Program-made: the position numbers and the translations under genes
Shown here: positions 39,643 through 47,511 of the stretch, piece by piece
Numbering within the stretch: the first letter of the stretch is position 1
Layout: each line of letters begins with the position of its first letter
The notes under the pieces: generated by a model
What the model saw: the letters and a program-made list of their open reading frames with translations, nothing else
The model's database searches: none
Told to the model about the DNA's origin: nothing
Source of the DNA: Armatimonadota bacterium
GTDB taxonomy: Bacteria > Armatimonadota > HRBIN16
Length of the DNA: 64,000 nucleotides
NCBI GenBank assembly: GCA_026003195.1
Contig: BPGU01000001.1
Span: 479,298 to 543,297 of the forward strand
Direction of reading: 5' to 3'

Positions 39643-40517
39643 ACATCACAAATCTGATATGCCTTGCGCAGAGCCTCGATGGGGTCGCCTTTGGGACCGA
39701 ACTCGTGTCCGATGAAACCGTCGTATTTGGTCTCTTTGATGGCGCGCATCACCGCGGGATAGTAGATTTCCTGCGTCTCATCGGGGTCGCGTCGCCCCGG
39801 GTTGCCCGCCGTGTGGAAGTGCACGATGTACTGGATGTTGGCGCGGATAGTGCGAATGAGGTCGCCCTCCATAATCTGCATATGGTAGATGTCGTACAGC
39901 AGCTTCACGCGCGGCGAGCCCACCCGTTTGCATACTTCCACGCCCCACCAGGTGTGGTCGCACTGGTAGTCGGGGTGGTCTACTTTGCTGTTCAGCAGCT
40001 CCATGGCGAGCGTGACGCCTTTTTGTTCTGCATAGGGCGCGACGCGTTTCAAGCCTTCCACACAGTTCTGGATGCCCTCTTCATCCGAGATGCCTCGCCG
40101 GTTGCCGGAGAAGCATATCAGTATCGGAATATCATACTGTGCGGCGAGATCGATATTCCGCTTCAACTCGTCCTCGATGCGGTTGTGGTTCTCCTTGCGG
40201 TTCAGTCCATCGGTGAGTGAGGCGTGCCCGACCATCGTGACGATGCGCAACCCGGCGGCGCGAATCTCATCCCACGTCTGGCGCGGCGCCATCTCTACTC
40301 CCTGAAAACCGATACGCTTGATCTCTGCGAGCGCCTGGGCGAGCGGTAAACGACCGATGATACCCCACGTCACGTCCTGTTTCAGCTTGCGTGGCGGTGG
40401 TTGCTCCTGCGCGGCGCTCACATGGGGGAGCGCGCTGATCGCCAGATTGGCAGCCACTACAGCACCTTCGCGCAGAAACTCGCGTCGTGTCAGGCGGTTA
40501 TTGAGACGGTCTGCCAC
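39639..40517 (-). CDS. Tat-exported sugar isomerase/epimerase (hydroxypyruvate isomerase-like)
   Basis: 292-residue xylose-isomerase-like TIM barrel. The N-terminus has a Tat motif, LTRREFLREGAVVAANLAIS, ending near HVSAAQ. Metal-ligand segments are visible: TLAMELLNSKVDHPDYQCDH, KLLYDIYHMQIMEGDLI, IVHFHTAGNPGRRDP and FIGHEFGPKGDP. These match the hydroxypyruvate isomerase/OtnI branch. First gene of the minus-strand glycan operon; its stop overlaps the next start. ATG 40517. Confidence 0.85.
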   Translation of the reverse strand: MADRLNNRLTRREFLREGAVVAANLAISALPHVSAAQEQPPPRKLKQDVTWGIIGRLPLAQALAEIKRIGFQGVEMAPRQTWDEIRAAGLRIVTMVGHASLTDGLNRKENHNRIEDELKRNIDLAAQYDIPILICFSGNRRGISDEEGIQNCVEGLKRVAPYAEQKGVTLAMELLNSKVDHPDYQCDHTWWGVEVCKRVGSPRVKLLYDIYHMQIMEGDLIRTIRANIQYIVHFHTAGNPGRRDPDETQEIYYPAVMRAIKETKYDGFIGHEFGPKGDPIEALRKAYQICDV

Positions 40518-40700
40518 TGATTAAGCCTCCCAACTCATGGACTTTACAAACAGATTCGTCAGGCGTCAAAAGGAATCCTGCTGACCCCGATCTTTCCTGT
40601 CTGTCCGAAACGGCGCAACCTCGTCTCCGGGAAGGTTTCTGCCTGCCCCGAGGTGAAATGTAGCGCGAGATACAAGAAAGATACTGGCGAGAGCAGAGAG

Positions 40701-42671
40701 ATGTATTGTGAAAAGTTGTTAGCCGAAGCGAACGCTCCCAGCGCGACACAGCAAAAGGTCGCGTTTTCTGTTTGCTGGCGAGCAGTGCGTGCGGTGGTGT
40801 GGGGATTGATTCTGGTGCTGACGCTGTGCGCTCTCACCACCCATTCCAACCTGATATACCGACGATATATCACTGCCGCTTCATTGCCCAGTGGGGCGGT
40901 GTTCTTCTTTTTCCTGACGGTGGTGCTGAACGGCATCCTGAAGCGCATCCATGCCTCGTGGGCGATGCAGAAGTGGGAACTGGGTATTGTGTTCTCCATG
41001 CTGTTCATCTCGGCGGCGATACCGCAGGCGTCGGTCGGGCAGACGCTGGTGACGCTGGCAGTGGCTCCACAGTATTATCCCCGGCGCGGTGGGGTTCCCT
41101 ATGCGGAGCAGCTGGGCGATGCTATTCCCTCGTGGTTACTGGTGCGAGACAGGGAAGCGGTGCGGGCATTTTACGAAGGGCTCGCGCCAGGGCAGTCTAT
41201 CCCCTGGGGGGCGTGGGTGGTGCCTCTGCTCGGCTGGACTCTGTTTGCGCTCGCGCTCCTGGCGGCGCTGGGCTGTCTGGCGCGTATTCTGTCGCACCGG
41301 TGGATTGAAGAGGAGCGCGTCACCTTCCCGCTGATGGAGTTGCCTCTGGAGATGATAGGCGTGGGCAGCGAGGGCGACCGTTTCTGGCGCAACCCTCTGC
41401 TGTGGTTCGGGTTTCTCATTCCGGGCACGATGATCGGCGTGGGGCAGATGCATTCCTATTTCCCCACCATCCCCGAAATCGGGCAGATCATCACCTGGCG
41501 CATTGGGGAAGGGTGGCAAACCGCTCCGCTCAACGCCCTGCGCGATTTCGTGTTTCCGGTGTGGATGCTGGTCATTGGCGTCTCGTATCTGATCAACGGC
41601 GAGGTGGCGGCGTCTATCTGGGTATTCCACCTGCTGTATCGGGCGCAGTTGCTGGCGTTCGCGTTGATGGGCTATAACGCCGCTGCACCGGCGGGCACGA
41701 CCACCTTCAACCCGATGGACTGGATACATCATACCGAGTTCGGCGCGTGCGTGGTGCTTTCCCTCAGTATGTTATTGCCGGTATGGGGTGAGGTCAAGAA
41801 GGCGTGGAGGCGTGATCCCGATGCGCGCGTGCCTCGTGGGGCAGTGCTGGGCTTTCTGGCGGCGAACGGAGCCATGCTGGTATGGGCACTGTTTGCCGGG
41901 CGCAACGTGATCCCTGTGCTGCTGTTCTTGCTGGTGCTGTACGCGATCGTGCTGGCATTAGGCAGGATGGTGGCTTCCGGTGGGGTGTACCTGGTGGATA
42001 ACGGCTATGTCCCCGAGCGGCTGATACACGGGTTGACGGGCAGCCTGTGGCAGAGCAACAGCGGATTGTGGATGCTCAATGCGCAAAACGCGCTGGTGGG
42101 ACGGGCGGATATGAGCTTTCTGTACTTCGCCCTCAACGATGAGAAGTTCCGTCATGAGGCGCAGCTGCCTCCGCGAGTGCATCTGGCGGGACTGGTGCTG
42201 TCGGTGCTGGCGGCTTTGCTGGGAGCGTATTTCTTTATCCTGTGGTGGTCGTATCAGTATGGGGCGGTGAACTTCGCCGCGTGGCCCCTCTCGTGGAACG
42301 TGCCTCAGCACCTGCAAAGGCTGATGGGCGACATGGCATCGCGTCAGCCTCCTTCGGGGGAAGTGTGGGGCGCGACCGTTGTGGGAGCAGGCATCGGACT
42401 GTTGCTGTTAGCCATGAATCGACAGTTCACCTGGTGGCGTCTTTCGCCGCTGGGTTTCGTCATCGCCAGCAGCGAGAATGTGAGCGGGCAGATATGGGGC
42501 GGTGCGTTCATCGGCTGGCTGATGGCGTCGCTGGTGAAGCGCTACGGAGGAATGCCCGTGTATCGCAAGCTGCGCCCGTTCTTCCTGGGGCTGATTCTGG
42601 GCGATGTGGTGGTGTACTGCACTGTCGTGTTGCTGGAGTCGGTCATCGGTGTGCGAGGGGCGGGATGGTAG
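40701..42671 (+). CDS. Large polytopic membrane protein (DUF6785/DUF6784-like)
   Basis: 656 residues from ATG 40701 (a GTG at 40653 would add 16). About 14 hydrophobic segments. The best markers are a small-residue helix ending LTTHSNLIYRRYITAASLPS, IEEERVTFPLMELPLEM and PAGTTTFNPMDWIHHTEFGA. This is a family of membrane proteins with no proven role that I know from Armatimonadota and Planctomycetes and that resembles oligopeptide-type transporters. Divergent from the glycan operon, with a 180-bp gap in which I see no clear promoter. Transport of a glycan breakdown product is a guess from context. Confidence 0.65.
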   Translation: MYCEKLLAEANAPSATQQKVAFSVCWRAVRAVVWGLILVLTLCALTTHSNLIYRRYITAASLPSGAVFFFFLTVVLNGILKRIHASWAMQKWELGIVFSMLFISAAIPQASVGQTLVTLAVAPQYYPRRGGVPYAEQLGDAIPSWLLVRDREAVRAFYEGLAPGQSIPWGAWVVPLLGWTLFALALLAALGCLARILSHRWIEEERVTFPLMELPLEMIGVGSEGDRFWRNPLLWFGFLIPGTMIGVGQMHSYFPTIPEIGQIITWRIGEGWQTAPLNALRDFVFPVWMLVIGVSYLINGEVAASIWVFHLLYRAQLLAFALMGYNAAAPAGTTTFNPMDWIHHTEFGACVVLSLSMLLPVWGEVKKAWRRDPDARVPRGAVLGFLAANGAMLVWALFAGRNVIPVLLFLLVLYAIVLALGRMVASGGVYLVDNGYVPERLIHGLTGSLWQSNSGLWMLNAQNALVGRADMSFLYFALNDEKFRHEAQLPPRVHLAGLVLSVLAALLGAYFFILWWSYQYGAVNFAAWPLSWNVPQHLQRLMGDMASRQPPSGEVWGATVVGAGIGLLLLAMNRQFTWWRLSPLGFVIASSENVSGQIWGGAFIGWLMASLVKRYGGMPVYRKLRPFFLGLILGDVVVYCTVVLLESVIGVRGAGW

Positions 42672-42791
42672 GGACGGATTGCTGTTTTGGAGGGTTTATT
42701 TACCTGTTTGCTCCTCTCAATCCGCCCAGATTCGCTCCTTGCGAAACAATTTTCAAAAATTTTTGCCCGTACACCCCCAAAACCCCTTCTG

Positions 42792-42807
42792 TGGTACGAA
42801 TCTTGCA
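42792..42807 (+). promoter_or_regulatory. Sigma-54-type promoter upstream of the PEP-CTERM gene
   Basis: TGGTACG-aatc-TTGCA matches the sigma-54 consensus TGGCACG-N4-TTGCW at all but one position, including the invariant GG and GC. An A/T palindrome 27 bp upstream could be part of an enhancer-binding site. PEP-CTERM genes in other bacteria are known targets of the sigma-54 activator PrsR. Confidence 0.7.
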
Positions 42808-42985
42808 TTATATATAGGGTGGAGAGCCTGAGCAGGCGCACCCTGCTACCCCGAGGAGGGAAGGGATACCGCTACTTCTTGTGGTGGTTCGTTTGCCAGA
42901 GAGGAGAGCCGGTCCGTGGAAGCACTTGTAGAAGCAGAAGAGGTGCTTGAGCATGAAATTTTTTCGGGAAGGAGAACCTTCCCTG

Positions 42986-43014
42986 TTGACAAACCTGTAC
43001 CGGTGCGCTACAAT
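42986..43014 (+). promoter_or_regulatory. Sigma-70-type promoter upstream of the PEP-CTERM gene
   Basis: TTGACA (42986-42991) and TACAAT (43009-43014) are 17 bp apart; transcription would begin near 43021, giving a leader of about 48 nt with GGAG in front of the ATG at 43069. Confidence 0.65.
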
Positions 43015-43068
43015 AAGCTCAGGTTATCCATCCAGGTACCACTCTAAGAAAGGAGATGGAAGGCGAGT

Positions 43069-43752
43069 ATGAAAGGTTTACGTCTCTGGTTTACAGCAGG
43101 TATCGCGTCCGCGACGCTGATGCTGCTTAGCCTCAGCCCTGCCAGCGCACTGCAGTTCTGGATCACCAAAGCGGGCGACACCACACCCATCACCGAACTG
43201 ATGGTGGCGCCGGGAGAAGAATTCACAATCTCGGTGTGGGTGCAGCATGAAAATCGTGTGAACTCGATTCTGGTGATGCTGGGCTACGACCGAACCACAG
43301 GTCTCGGTGAGAGAGCCCTTCCTACTGACAACAAAATCGCTGGTGTGGGGGTGGAGACCAATCCACCTCCTGGTTTCACCGCTGCAGTACAAAAGGGAGG
43401 GGCACGTGGGTCTGGCACCAGACCATACGGTTACAGCATTTTGGTGGCAAATGTTCAGGGAGATGCGAGTATCTCCGCCGGTCACAAGCTTGCGGATGTG
43501 ACCCTTCGCAATGACGGGTTGATGCCAGGCGGTACCCCTTACCCGATAGTCATTTGGGATGCGGGAACTGGAGGAATCTGGACAACAGTGGCTATGGAAC
43601 CGCCATCTACTCCTGTCCGACCGCTTGGGGGAGGGGTAGGTTCTGCTTACACCCTGAACCTGGTTCCCGTGCCTGAACCGGGTAGCCTGATGGCGCTGGC
43701 AACTGGCGTAGTGGGGTTGGCGGGCATGGCATTGCGTCGCCGCCGCGCGTAA
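43069..43752 (+). CDS. PEP-CTERM sorted surface protein with cohesin-like body
   Basis: 227-residue exported protein. A signal peptide (MKGLRLWFTAGIASATLMLL, cleavage near ASA-LQ) and a C-terminal sorting signal VPEPGSLMALATGVVGLAGM followed by ALRRRRA mark it for the PEP-CTERM/exosortase route. The body (VAPGEEFTISVWVQHENRVN, SILVMLGYD, KLADVTLRN) has the pattern of a cohesin-type beta sandwich: opening PG-x2-F/V, a Y-D motif, and a late L-x-x-x-T/V strand. The cohesin resemblance is my inference. Exosortase itself is not in the window. Ends in a strong terminator. Confidence 0.8.
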   Translation: MKGLRLWFTAGIASATLMLLSLSPASALQFWITKAGDTTPITELMVAPGEEFTISVWVQHENRVNSILVMLGYDRTTGLGERALPTDNKIAGVGVETNPPPGFTAAVQKGGARGSGTRPYGYSILVANVQGDASISAGHKLADVTLRNDGLMPGGTPYPIVIWDAGTGGIWTTVAMEPPSTPVRPLGGGVGSAYTLNLVPVPEPGSLMALATGVVGLAGMALRRRRA

Positions 43753-43779
43753 ACGGAAGGCAGTTTCCCGCTTCTGAGT

Positions 43780-43810
43780 CGAGCCCCCTTTACGGGGGCT
43801 CGGTTTTTTT
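43780..43810 (+). terminator. Intrinsic terminator of the PEP-CTERM gene
   Basis: A 9-bp stem (43780-43788 with 43794-43802, CGAGCCCCC pairing with GGGGGCTCG) and a 5-nt loop, followed by a run of seven T. The only classical rho-independent terminator I could find in the window. Confidence 0.9.
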
Positions 43811-43879
43811 GTTTGACTCTGCTGAATGTCCCGCGTGTGGAGAAGGGCGCTTCCATCGCGACCACAAACCGACCGACTG

Positions 43880-43899
43880 GCGGGAGCCTCGCCCTCCAG
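43880..43899 (+). repeat. Short intergenic repeat, copy 3
   Basis: GCGGGAGCCTCGCCCTCCAG, 19 of 20 bases identical to the copy at 30355. It lies between the PEP-CTERM terminator and the proline dehydrogenase gene. Confidence 0.55.
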
Positions 43900-43990
43900 A
43901 GGAAACGGCAGACGTAGCGGCAAAACAGATTGTCTTTGCTCCCCAGCAGGTGTATACTGTAGATGTAGACACTATCGAATGAGGGAGAGG

Positions 43991-44902
43991 ATGCTGACTC
44001 GTGCCGTTGTGCTCAAAATCGCTTCCCTGCCTCCGGTGCGTCACCTCATCACGCGGGGGCGACCGTTCCGCAAACTGGTGGACCGCTTCGTCGCCGGCGA
44101 AAGCCTGCAGGATGCTCTCCGCATTGCCAAACAGCTGCAGTCCAGAGGCTTAAAGGTATCCATAGACTATCTGGGTGAGAGCGTGCGCGACAGGCAGATG
44201 GCGGAGGCAGTGGTAGCGGAGTATCTGCGGGTGCTGCCCACGTTAGCGCAGGCAGGACTGGATACACAGGTATCGGTGAAGCTCACCCAGCTGGGTCTGG
44301 ACATAGAGAACGATTTTTGCGTGCGTAACCTGGAGCGCATTGTGCAGTGCGCACAGGAGGTAGGTGGCTTCGTCCGCATCGACATGGAAAGCAGAGAGTA
44401 CACCCAGCGCACGCTGGACATTTTTGACGCCTTGCACGAGCGCTATCCCAACCTGGGCATCGTCATTCAGGCGTACCTGTACCGTAGCGAGGAAGACATC
44501 GAGCGGCTGATCCGGTGCAAAGCTTCAGTGCGATTGTGCAAAGGGGCGTATGCGGAACCGGCGACCGTCGCATACCCCAAACGCAGCCAGGTGAACGCCG
44601 CCTATCGCCGCCTGATGCAAAAGCTGCTGTTGAGCGGCAACGCTCCTGCGCTTGCGACACACGACGAGAGCATCATCCGCGACGCGATAGCCTTTGCACA
44701 GAACAACAATATCTCTCCACAACGGTTTGAGTTCGAGATGCTCTACGGTATCCGGCGCGACTTGCAGGAGAAACTGGCATCTCAGGGCTACCAGATGCGT
44801 GTGTATGTGCCCTACGGAGAGGCATGGTATCCCTACTTCACGCGAAGACTGGCAGAACGTCCTGCGAATCTGCTCTTCTTCTTGCGCCACGTGCTGCGAT
44901 AG
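43991..44902 (+). CDS. Proline dehydrogenase
   Basis: Flavoenzyme oxidising proline to pyrroline-5-carboxylate, feeding electrons to quinone. The 303-residue monofunctional protein shows the PRODH barrel: VSIDYLGESVRDRQMAEAVV, VSVKLTQLGLDIENDF, FVRIDMESREYTQRTLDIFD, VIQAYLYRSEEDIERL, VRLCKGAYAEPA and VYVPYGEAWYPYFTRRLAERP. ATG 43991 follows GAGGGAGAGG. No pyrroline-5-carboxylate dehydrogenase gene is adjacent. Confidence 0.93.
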   Translation: MLTRAVVLKIASLPPVRHLITRGRPFRKLVDRFVAGESLQDALRIAKQLQSRGLKVSIDYLGESVRDRQMAEAVVAEYLRVLPTLAQAGLDTQVSVKLTQLGLDIENDFCVRNLERIVQCAQEVGGFVRIDMESREYTQRTLDIFDALHERYPNLGIVIQAYLYRSEEDIERLIRCKASVRLCKGAYAEPATVAYPKRSQVNAAYRRLMQKLLLSGNAPALATHDESIIRDAIAFAQNNNISPQRFEFEMLYGIRRDLQEKLASQGYQMRVYVPYGEAWYPYFTRRLAERPANLLFFLRHVLR

Positions 44903-44905
44903 GGT

Positions 44906-45229
44906 CTACAGCGCCTTCAGAATCTCCACTACCTGTGCGATCTTTTCGTCGTAGCGCAGAGCGTTCTCGCGCACCACGCGGTGTAGCAGCTCCAGCCGTT
45001 CGTGGTCGATCTGATTGTGCGCAAAGAGGGTAATCGCTTCGGGGGAGTGCATTTCGCGCAGCACCAGACAGACCTCGTCATCGTCTCTGTACACACGCAG
45101 GGTGTAGGAGCCGTCTATCACGGTAGCGTAGGTATCTGCCTCGCCCACAGGCTCCCACATCAGGCGTTTGTCGCGGGTTTTGTCGATCAAAACCTCCACC
45201 AGTTCGGTAAGCGTCTCGTGGCTGCTCAT
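44906..45229 (-). CDS. Hypothetical small protein
   Basis: 107 residues from ATG 45229, preceded by GAGGG; a GTG at 45244 would add five. Acidic, mixed alpha/beta composition, no membrane segment. Segments GSYTLRVYRDDDEVCLVLRE and the C-terminal helix RYDEKIAQVVEILKAL look structured. Not recognised. Convergent with proline dehydrogenase, three bases apart. Confidence 0.6.
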   Translation of the reverse strand: MSSHETLTELVEVLIDKTRDKRLMWEPVGEADTYATVIDGSYTLRVYRDDDEVCLVLREMHSPEAITLFAHNQIDHERLELLHRVVRENALRYDEKIAQVVEILKAL

Positions 45230-45320
45230 GTAAAGCCCTCGCACAAAAGGTTTTTTACGCTTCCATTATCGGCAGTTTTCACGAGAAGATGCACCGTATT
45301 TTTGCGGGATAGCCGCCGAC

Positions 45321-45349
45321 TTGACTCCTCACCCAAAGGCGGTTACAAT
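45321..45349 (+). promoter_or_regulatory. Promoter of the ECF sigma operon
   Basis: TTGACT (45321-45326) and TACAAT (45344-45349) with a 17-bp spacer, 58 bp upstream of the sigma factor start. Confidence 0.6.
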
Positions 45350-45406
45350 CTGCAAGGAATGGGCACCCGCCGCGGTGCTTTTTGAACCTCCCACACGTCT
45401 TGTCTT

Positions 45407-45949
45407 ATGGAAAGCGGTAGAGAGAGCGAGGACGCACGACTGATTGCGCGATTTCGCGCTGGCGACATGCAGGCGGTGGAGACGCTGTTCTGGCGATACG
45501 CTGATGCCGTGCTGGCGTATGCCACGCGCCTGCTGGGCAATCGCACCGATGCCGAGGAGGTGCTGTCGGAGGTATTCCTGCGCGCCTTCGAGGGCTGCAT
45601 GGGCTACCGCGCCGAGGGCACGTTCCAAGCGTGGCTGTTTCGCATTGCACGCAACTGCTGTATCGACCGCCTGCGTCAGCCACGCCTCCTGCGCCTGGAG
45701 GACAGCGGTGAACCGGTGCAAGGTGACGACACTGCCGAGATAGAATTGCGCGTCGCCGTGCAACGTGCGCTGCAACGCCTGCCTGAGGAGTACCGGACGG
45801 TGTTGCTGCTGTGCGATGTGGAAGAGTTCACTGCTAAAGAGGTGGCGGAGATATTAGGGCGCAGTGTGCCGTCGGTGAAGGGCATGTTGTATCGGGCGCG
45901 GGCGGCTTTGCGGGACGCGCTCTCCGAAGAATGGGGTGAAGAGGCATGA
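45407..45949 (+). CDS. ECF-type RNA polymerase sigma factor
   Basis: 180 residues. Region 2: FWRYADAVLAYATRLLGNRT, DAEEVLSEVFLRAFEG, FQAWLFRIARNCCIDRLRQP. Region 4: LQRLPEEYRTVLLLCDVEEF, AKEVAEILGRSVPSVKGMLY, RARAALRD. Complete with a normal linker, in contrast to the split pair at the window end. Its stop overlaps the anti-sigma gene (ATGA), the classic ECF pair. Confidence 0.95.
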   Translation: MESGRESEDARLIARFRAGDMQAVETLFWRYADAVLAYATRLLGNRTDAEEVLSEVFLRAFEGCMGYRAEGTFQAWLFRIARNCCIDRLRQPRLLRLEDSGEPVQGDDTAEIELRVAVQRALQRLPEEYRTVLLLCDVEEFTAKEVAEILGRSVPSVKGMLYRARAALRDALSEEWGEEA

Positions 45950-46257
45950 AGTGTGCCGAAGTACGCGAACTGCTTGGCAACTACCTGGACCAGGAGCTGA
46001 CCGAAAGCATGATGCAACGTATCGAACGGCATCTGCTTCGGTGTCCTGCCTGTGCGTACGAAGCGCGTTCTGTCGAGCAGGCTCGTCAGCTGCTTCGGCA
46101 AGGTGTGGAGAAGCCGATGGTCTCGGAACGGGTGGGGGAGCGCGTGCTGCGCCATATCGCCGAACACTTCCCGCACCTGCAGCCCACACGTCAGCATGAA
46201 GAACCGTTCTCTTTGCCGCTGCTGCCGCCGGAGGATGAGCATCGCACCGAGCGTTAA
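45946..46257 (+). CDS. Zinc-finger anti-sigma factor
   Basis: 103 residues, soluble. The N-terminal zf-HC2/ZAS domain is MKCAEVRELLGNYLDQELTE followed by H29-x3-C33-x2-C36 (HLLRCPAC), a zinc-binding anti-sigma motif that may sense redox. No membrane helix, so a cytoplasmic sensor. Coupled by overlap to the sigma gene upstream. Confidence 0.88.
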   Translation: MKCAEVRELLGNYLDQELTESMMQRIERHLLRCPACAYEARSVEQARQLLRQGVEKPMVSERVGERVLRHIAEHFPHLQPTRQHEEPFSLPLLPPEDEHRTER

Positions 46258-46322
46258 TCGTTGAGAACCCAGACCGGTGCGCAGCCTGTCATCATCCAAA
46301 ACTTGACCTAGGGAGGTTCTTG

Positions 46323-47441
46323 ATGAAAGTCACCACCACTCGTAAAGACCTTTTGGAAGGCGTCCAAACGGTTGCCCATGCGGTGAGCGGGCGGAGTTCG
46401 TTGCCTATTTTGCAGCACATTCACCTGAGCGCAGAAGGGGACGGTTTGAAGCTCACCGCTACCGACCTGGAAATCGGTATCGAGTGCTTCGTGCCCGCTA
46501 CAGTGGAGATGCCGGGCGATGCTACCACGCCTGCCAAACTGACCCAGGAGGTTCTGTCGTCACTGCCGGAGGCAGACATCAAGTTGAGTGACGATGCCAC
46601 CCATGCGGTGCTACTCAGCTGCGAGCGGTCGGAGTACAAGCTGCTCGGGCTGTCGCCCGTAGAGTATCCCTCTTTGCCGGAAGTGAGTGATGCCACTCTC
46701 TTTACCGTGCCTGCCGATACCCTGAAAGAGATGATCAAACAGACCATCTTCGCGGTTAGCACCGAAGAGACCCGCGCCATCCTCACCGGTGTGCTGGTGG
46801 AATACGACGGGGTGACCCTGCGCATGGTGGCGACCGACACACATCGCCTGACCGTACGCTCGCATCCTGTAGGCACCAATGCGCTGGGGACCCCTATCGC
46901 AGCGGTCATCCCCGCTCGCGCGATGAACGAACTGGCACGCATTGTGGGAGACTATGACGGCGAGGTGGAGGTGCAAATCGGGCGCAATCAGGCGGCTTTC
47001 CGCCCTGTCAACGACCCGCGACGCACCTTCTTGATTACCCGTCTGATAGACGGCCAGTTCCCGGCGTATCAGCGCGTTATCCCTACTGCCTACACCAAGC
47101 GACTGACCCTCGCCACCGAGGAGTTCCTGCGTGCGGTGCGCCGTGCCAGCCTCGTCGCCCGCGATATCAGCAACCGCGTCATTCTCAGCACCAACGGCGA
47201 GTATCTGATTATTGAGGCGGAAAGCGGGCAGTCGGGCAAGGCGCATGAAGAAGTCGAAGTGGTGCGCGAAGGGGACGATATCACTGTGGCGTTCAACGCG
47301 CGCTACCTGATTGACGTGCTGAATGTGATCGCCTCAGAAGGCGTGCATCTGGAGCTGACGGAGTCCCTGCGTCCAGCGGTGATCCGTCCGGTGGACCAGG
47401 ACAACTACCTGTGCGTGCTGATGCCAATGGCGCTCACGTAG
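46323..47441 (+). CDS. dnaN: DNA polymerase III sliding clamp, beta subunit
   Basis: 372-residue ring-forming processivity clamp. Landmarks: MKVTTTRKDLLEGVQTVAHA, RSSLPILQHIHLSAEGDGLKL-like first domain, MVATDTHRLTVRSH, RRTFLITRLIDGQFPAYQRV and the C-terminal VRPVDQDNYLCVLMPM type ending (IRPVDQDNYLCVLMPMALT). ATG 46323 after GGGAGG (a TTG just before is in frame). Here it is not beside dnaA or recF but downstream of an ECF sigma operon. Confidence 0.96.
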   Translation: MKVTTTRKDLLEGVQTVAHAVSGRSSLPILQHIHLSAEGDGLKLTATDLEIGIECFVPATVEMPGDATTPAKLTQEVLSSLPEADIKLSDDATHAVLLSCERSEYKLLGLSPVEYPSLPEVSDATLFTVPADTLKEMIKQTIFAVSTEETRAILTGVLVEYDGVTLRMVATDTHRLTVRSHPVGTNALGTPIAAVIPARAMNELARIVGDYDGEVEVQIGRNQAAFRPVNDPRRTFLITRLIDGQFPAYQRVIPTAYTKRLTLATEEFLRAVRRASLVARDISNRVILSTNGEYLIIEAESGQSGKAHEEVEVVREGDDITVAFNARYLIDVLNVIASEGVHLELTESLRPAVIRPVDQDNYLCVLMPMALT

Positions 47442-47456
47442 TGCGCAGAAGTCACA

Positions 47457-47481
47457 GGGGGCGCGCCCCATGCGCGCCCCC
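47457..47481. terminator. 10-bp GC-only hairpin between convergent genes
   Basis: GGGGGCGCGC (47457-47466), 5-nt loop, GCGCGCCCCC (47472-47481), 16 bp after the dnaN stop and 31 bp before the end of the convergent serine hydrolase gene. Very stable, no U-tract on either strand; could end transcripts from both sides. Confidence 0.55.
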
Positions 47482-47511
47482 AGGGCACAGTGCGGGTGTG
47501 TGGAGGGGCGG

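Larger units (their letters stand above)
42672..43068 (+). other. 397-bp leader region of the PEP-CTERM gene
   Basis: No convincing gene. It contains a 12-bp A/T palindrome CAAAAATTTTTG (42754-42765), a sigma-54-type promoter (42792-42807), a sigma-70-type promoter (42986-43014) and a 43-codon open frame with a GTG start (42916-43047) that overlaps the latter. If transcribed from the first promoter the mRNA leader would be about 250 nt. Confidence 0.5.
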
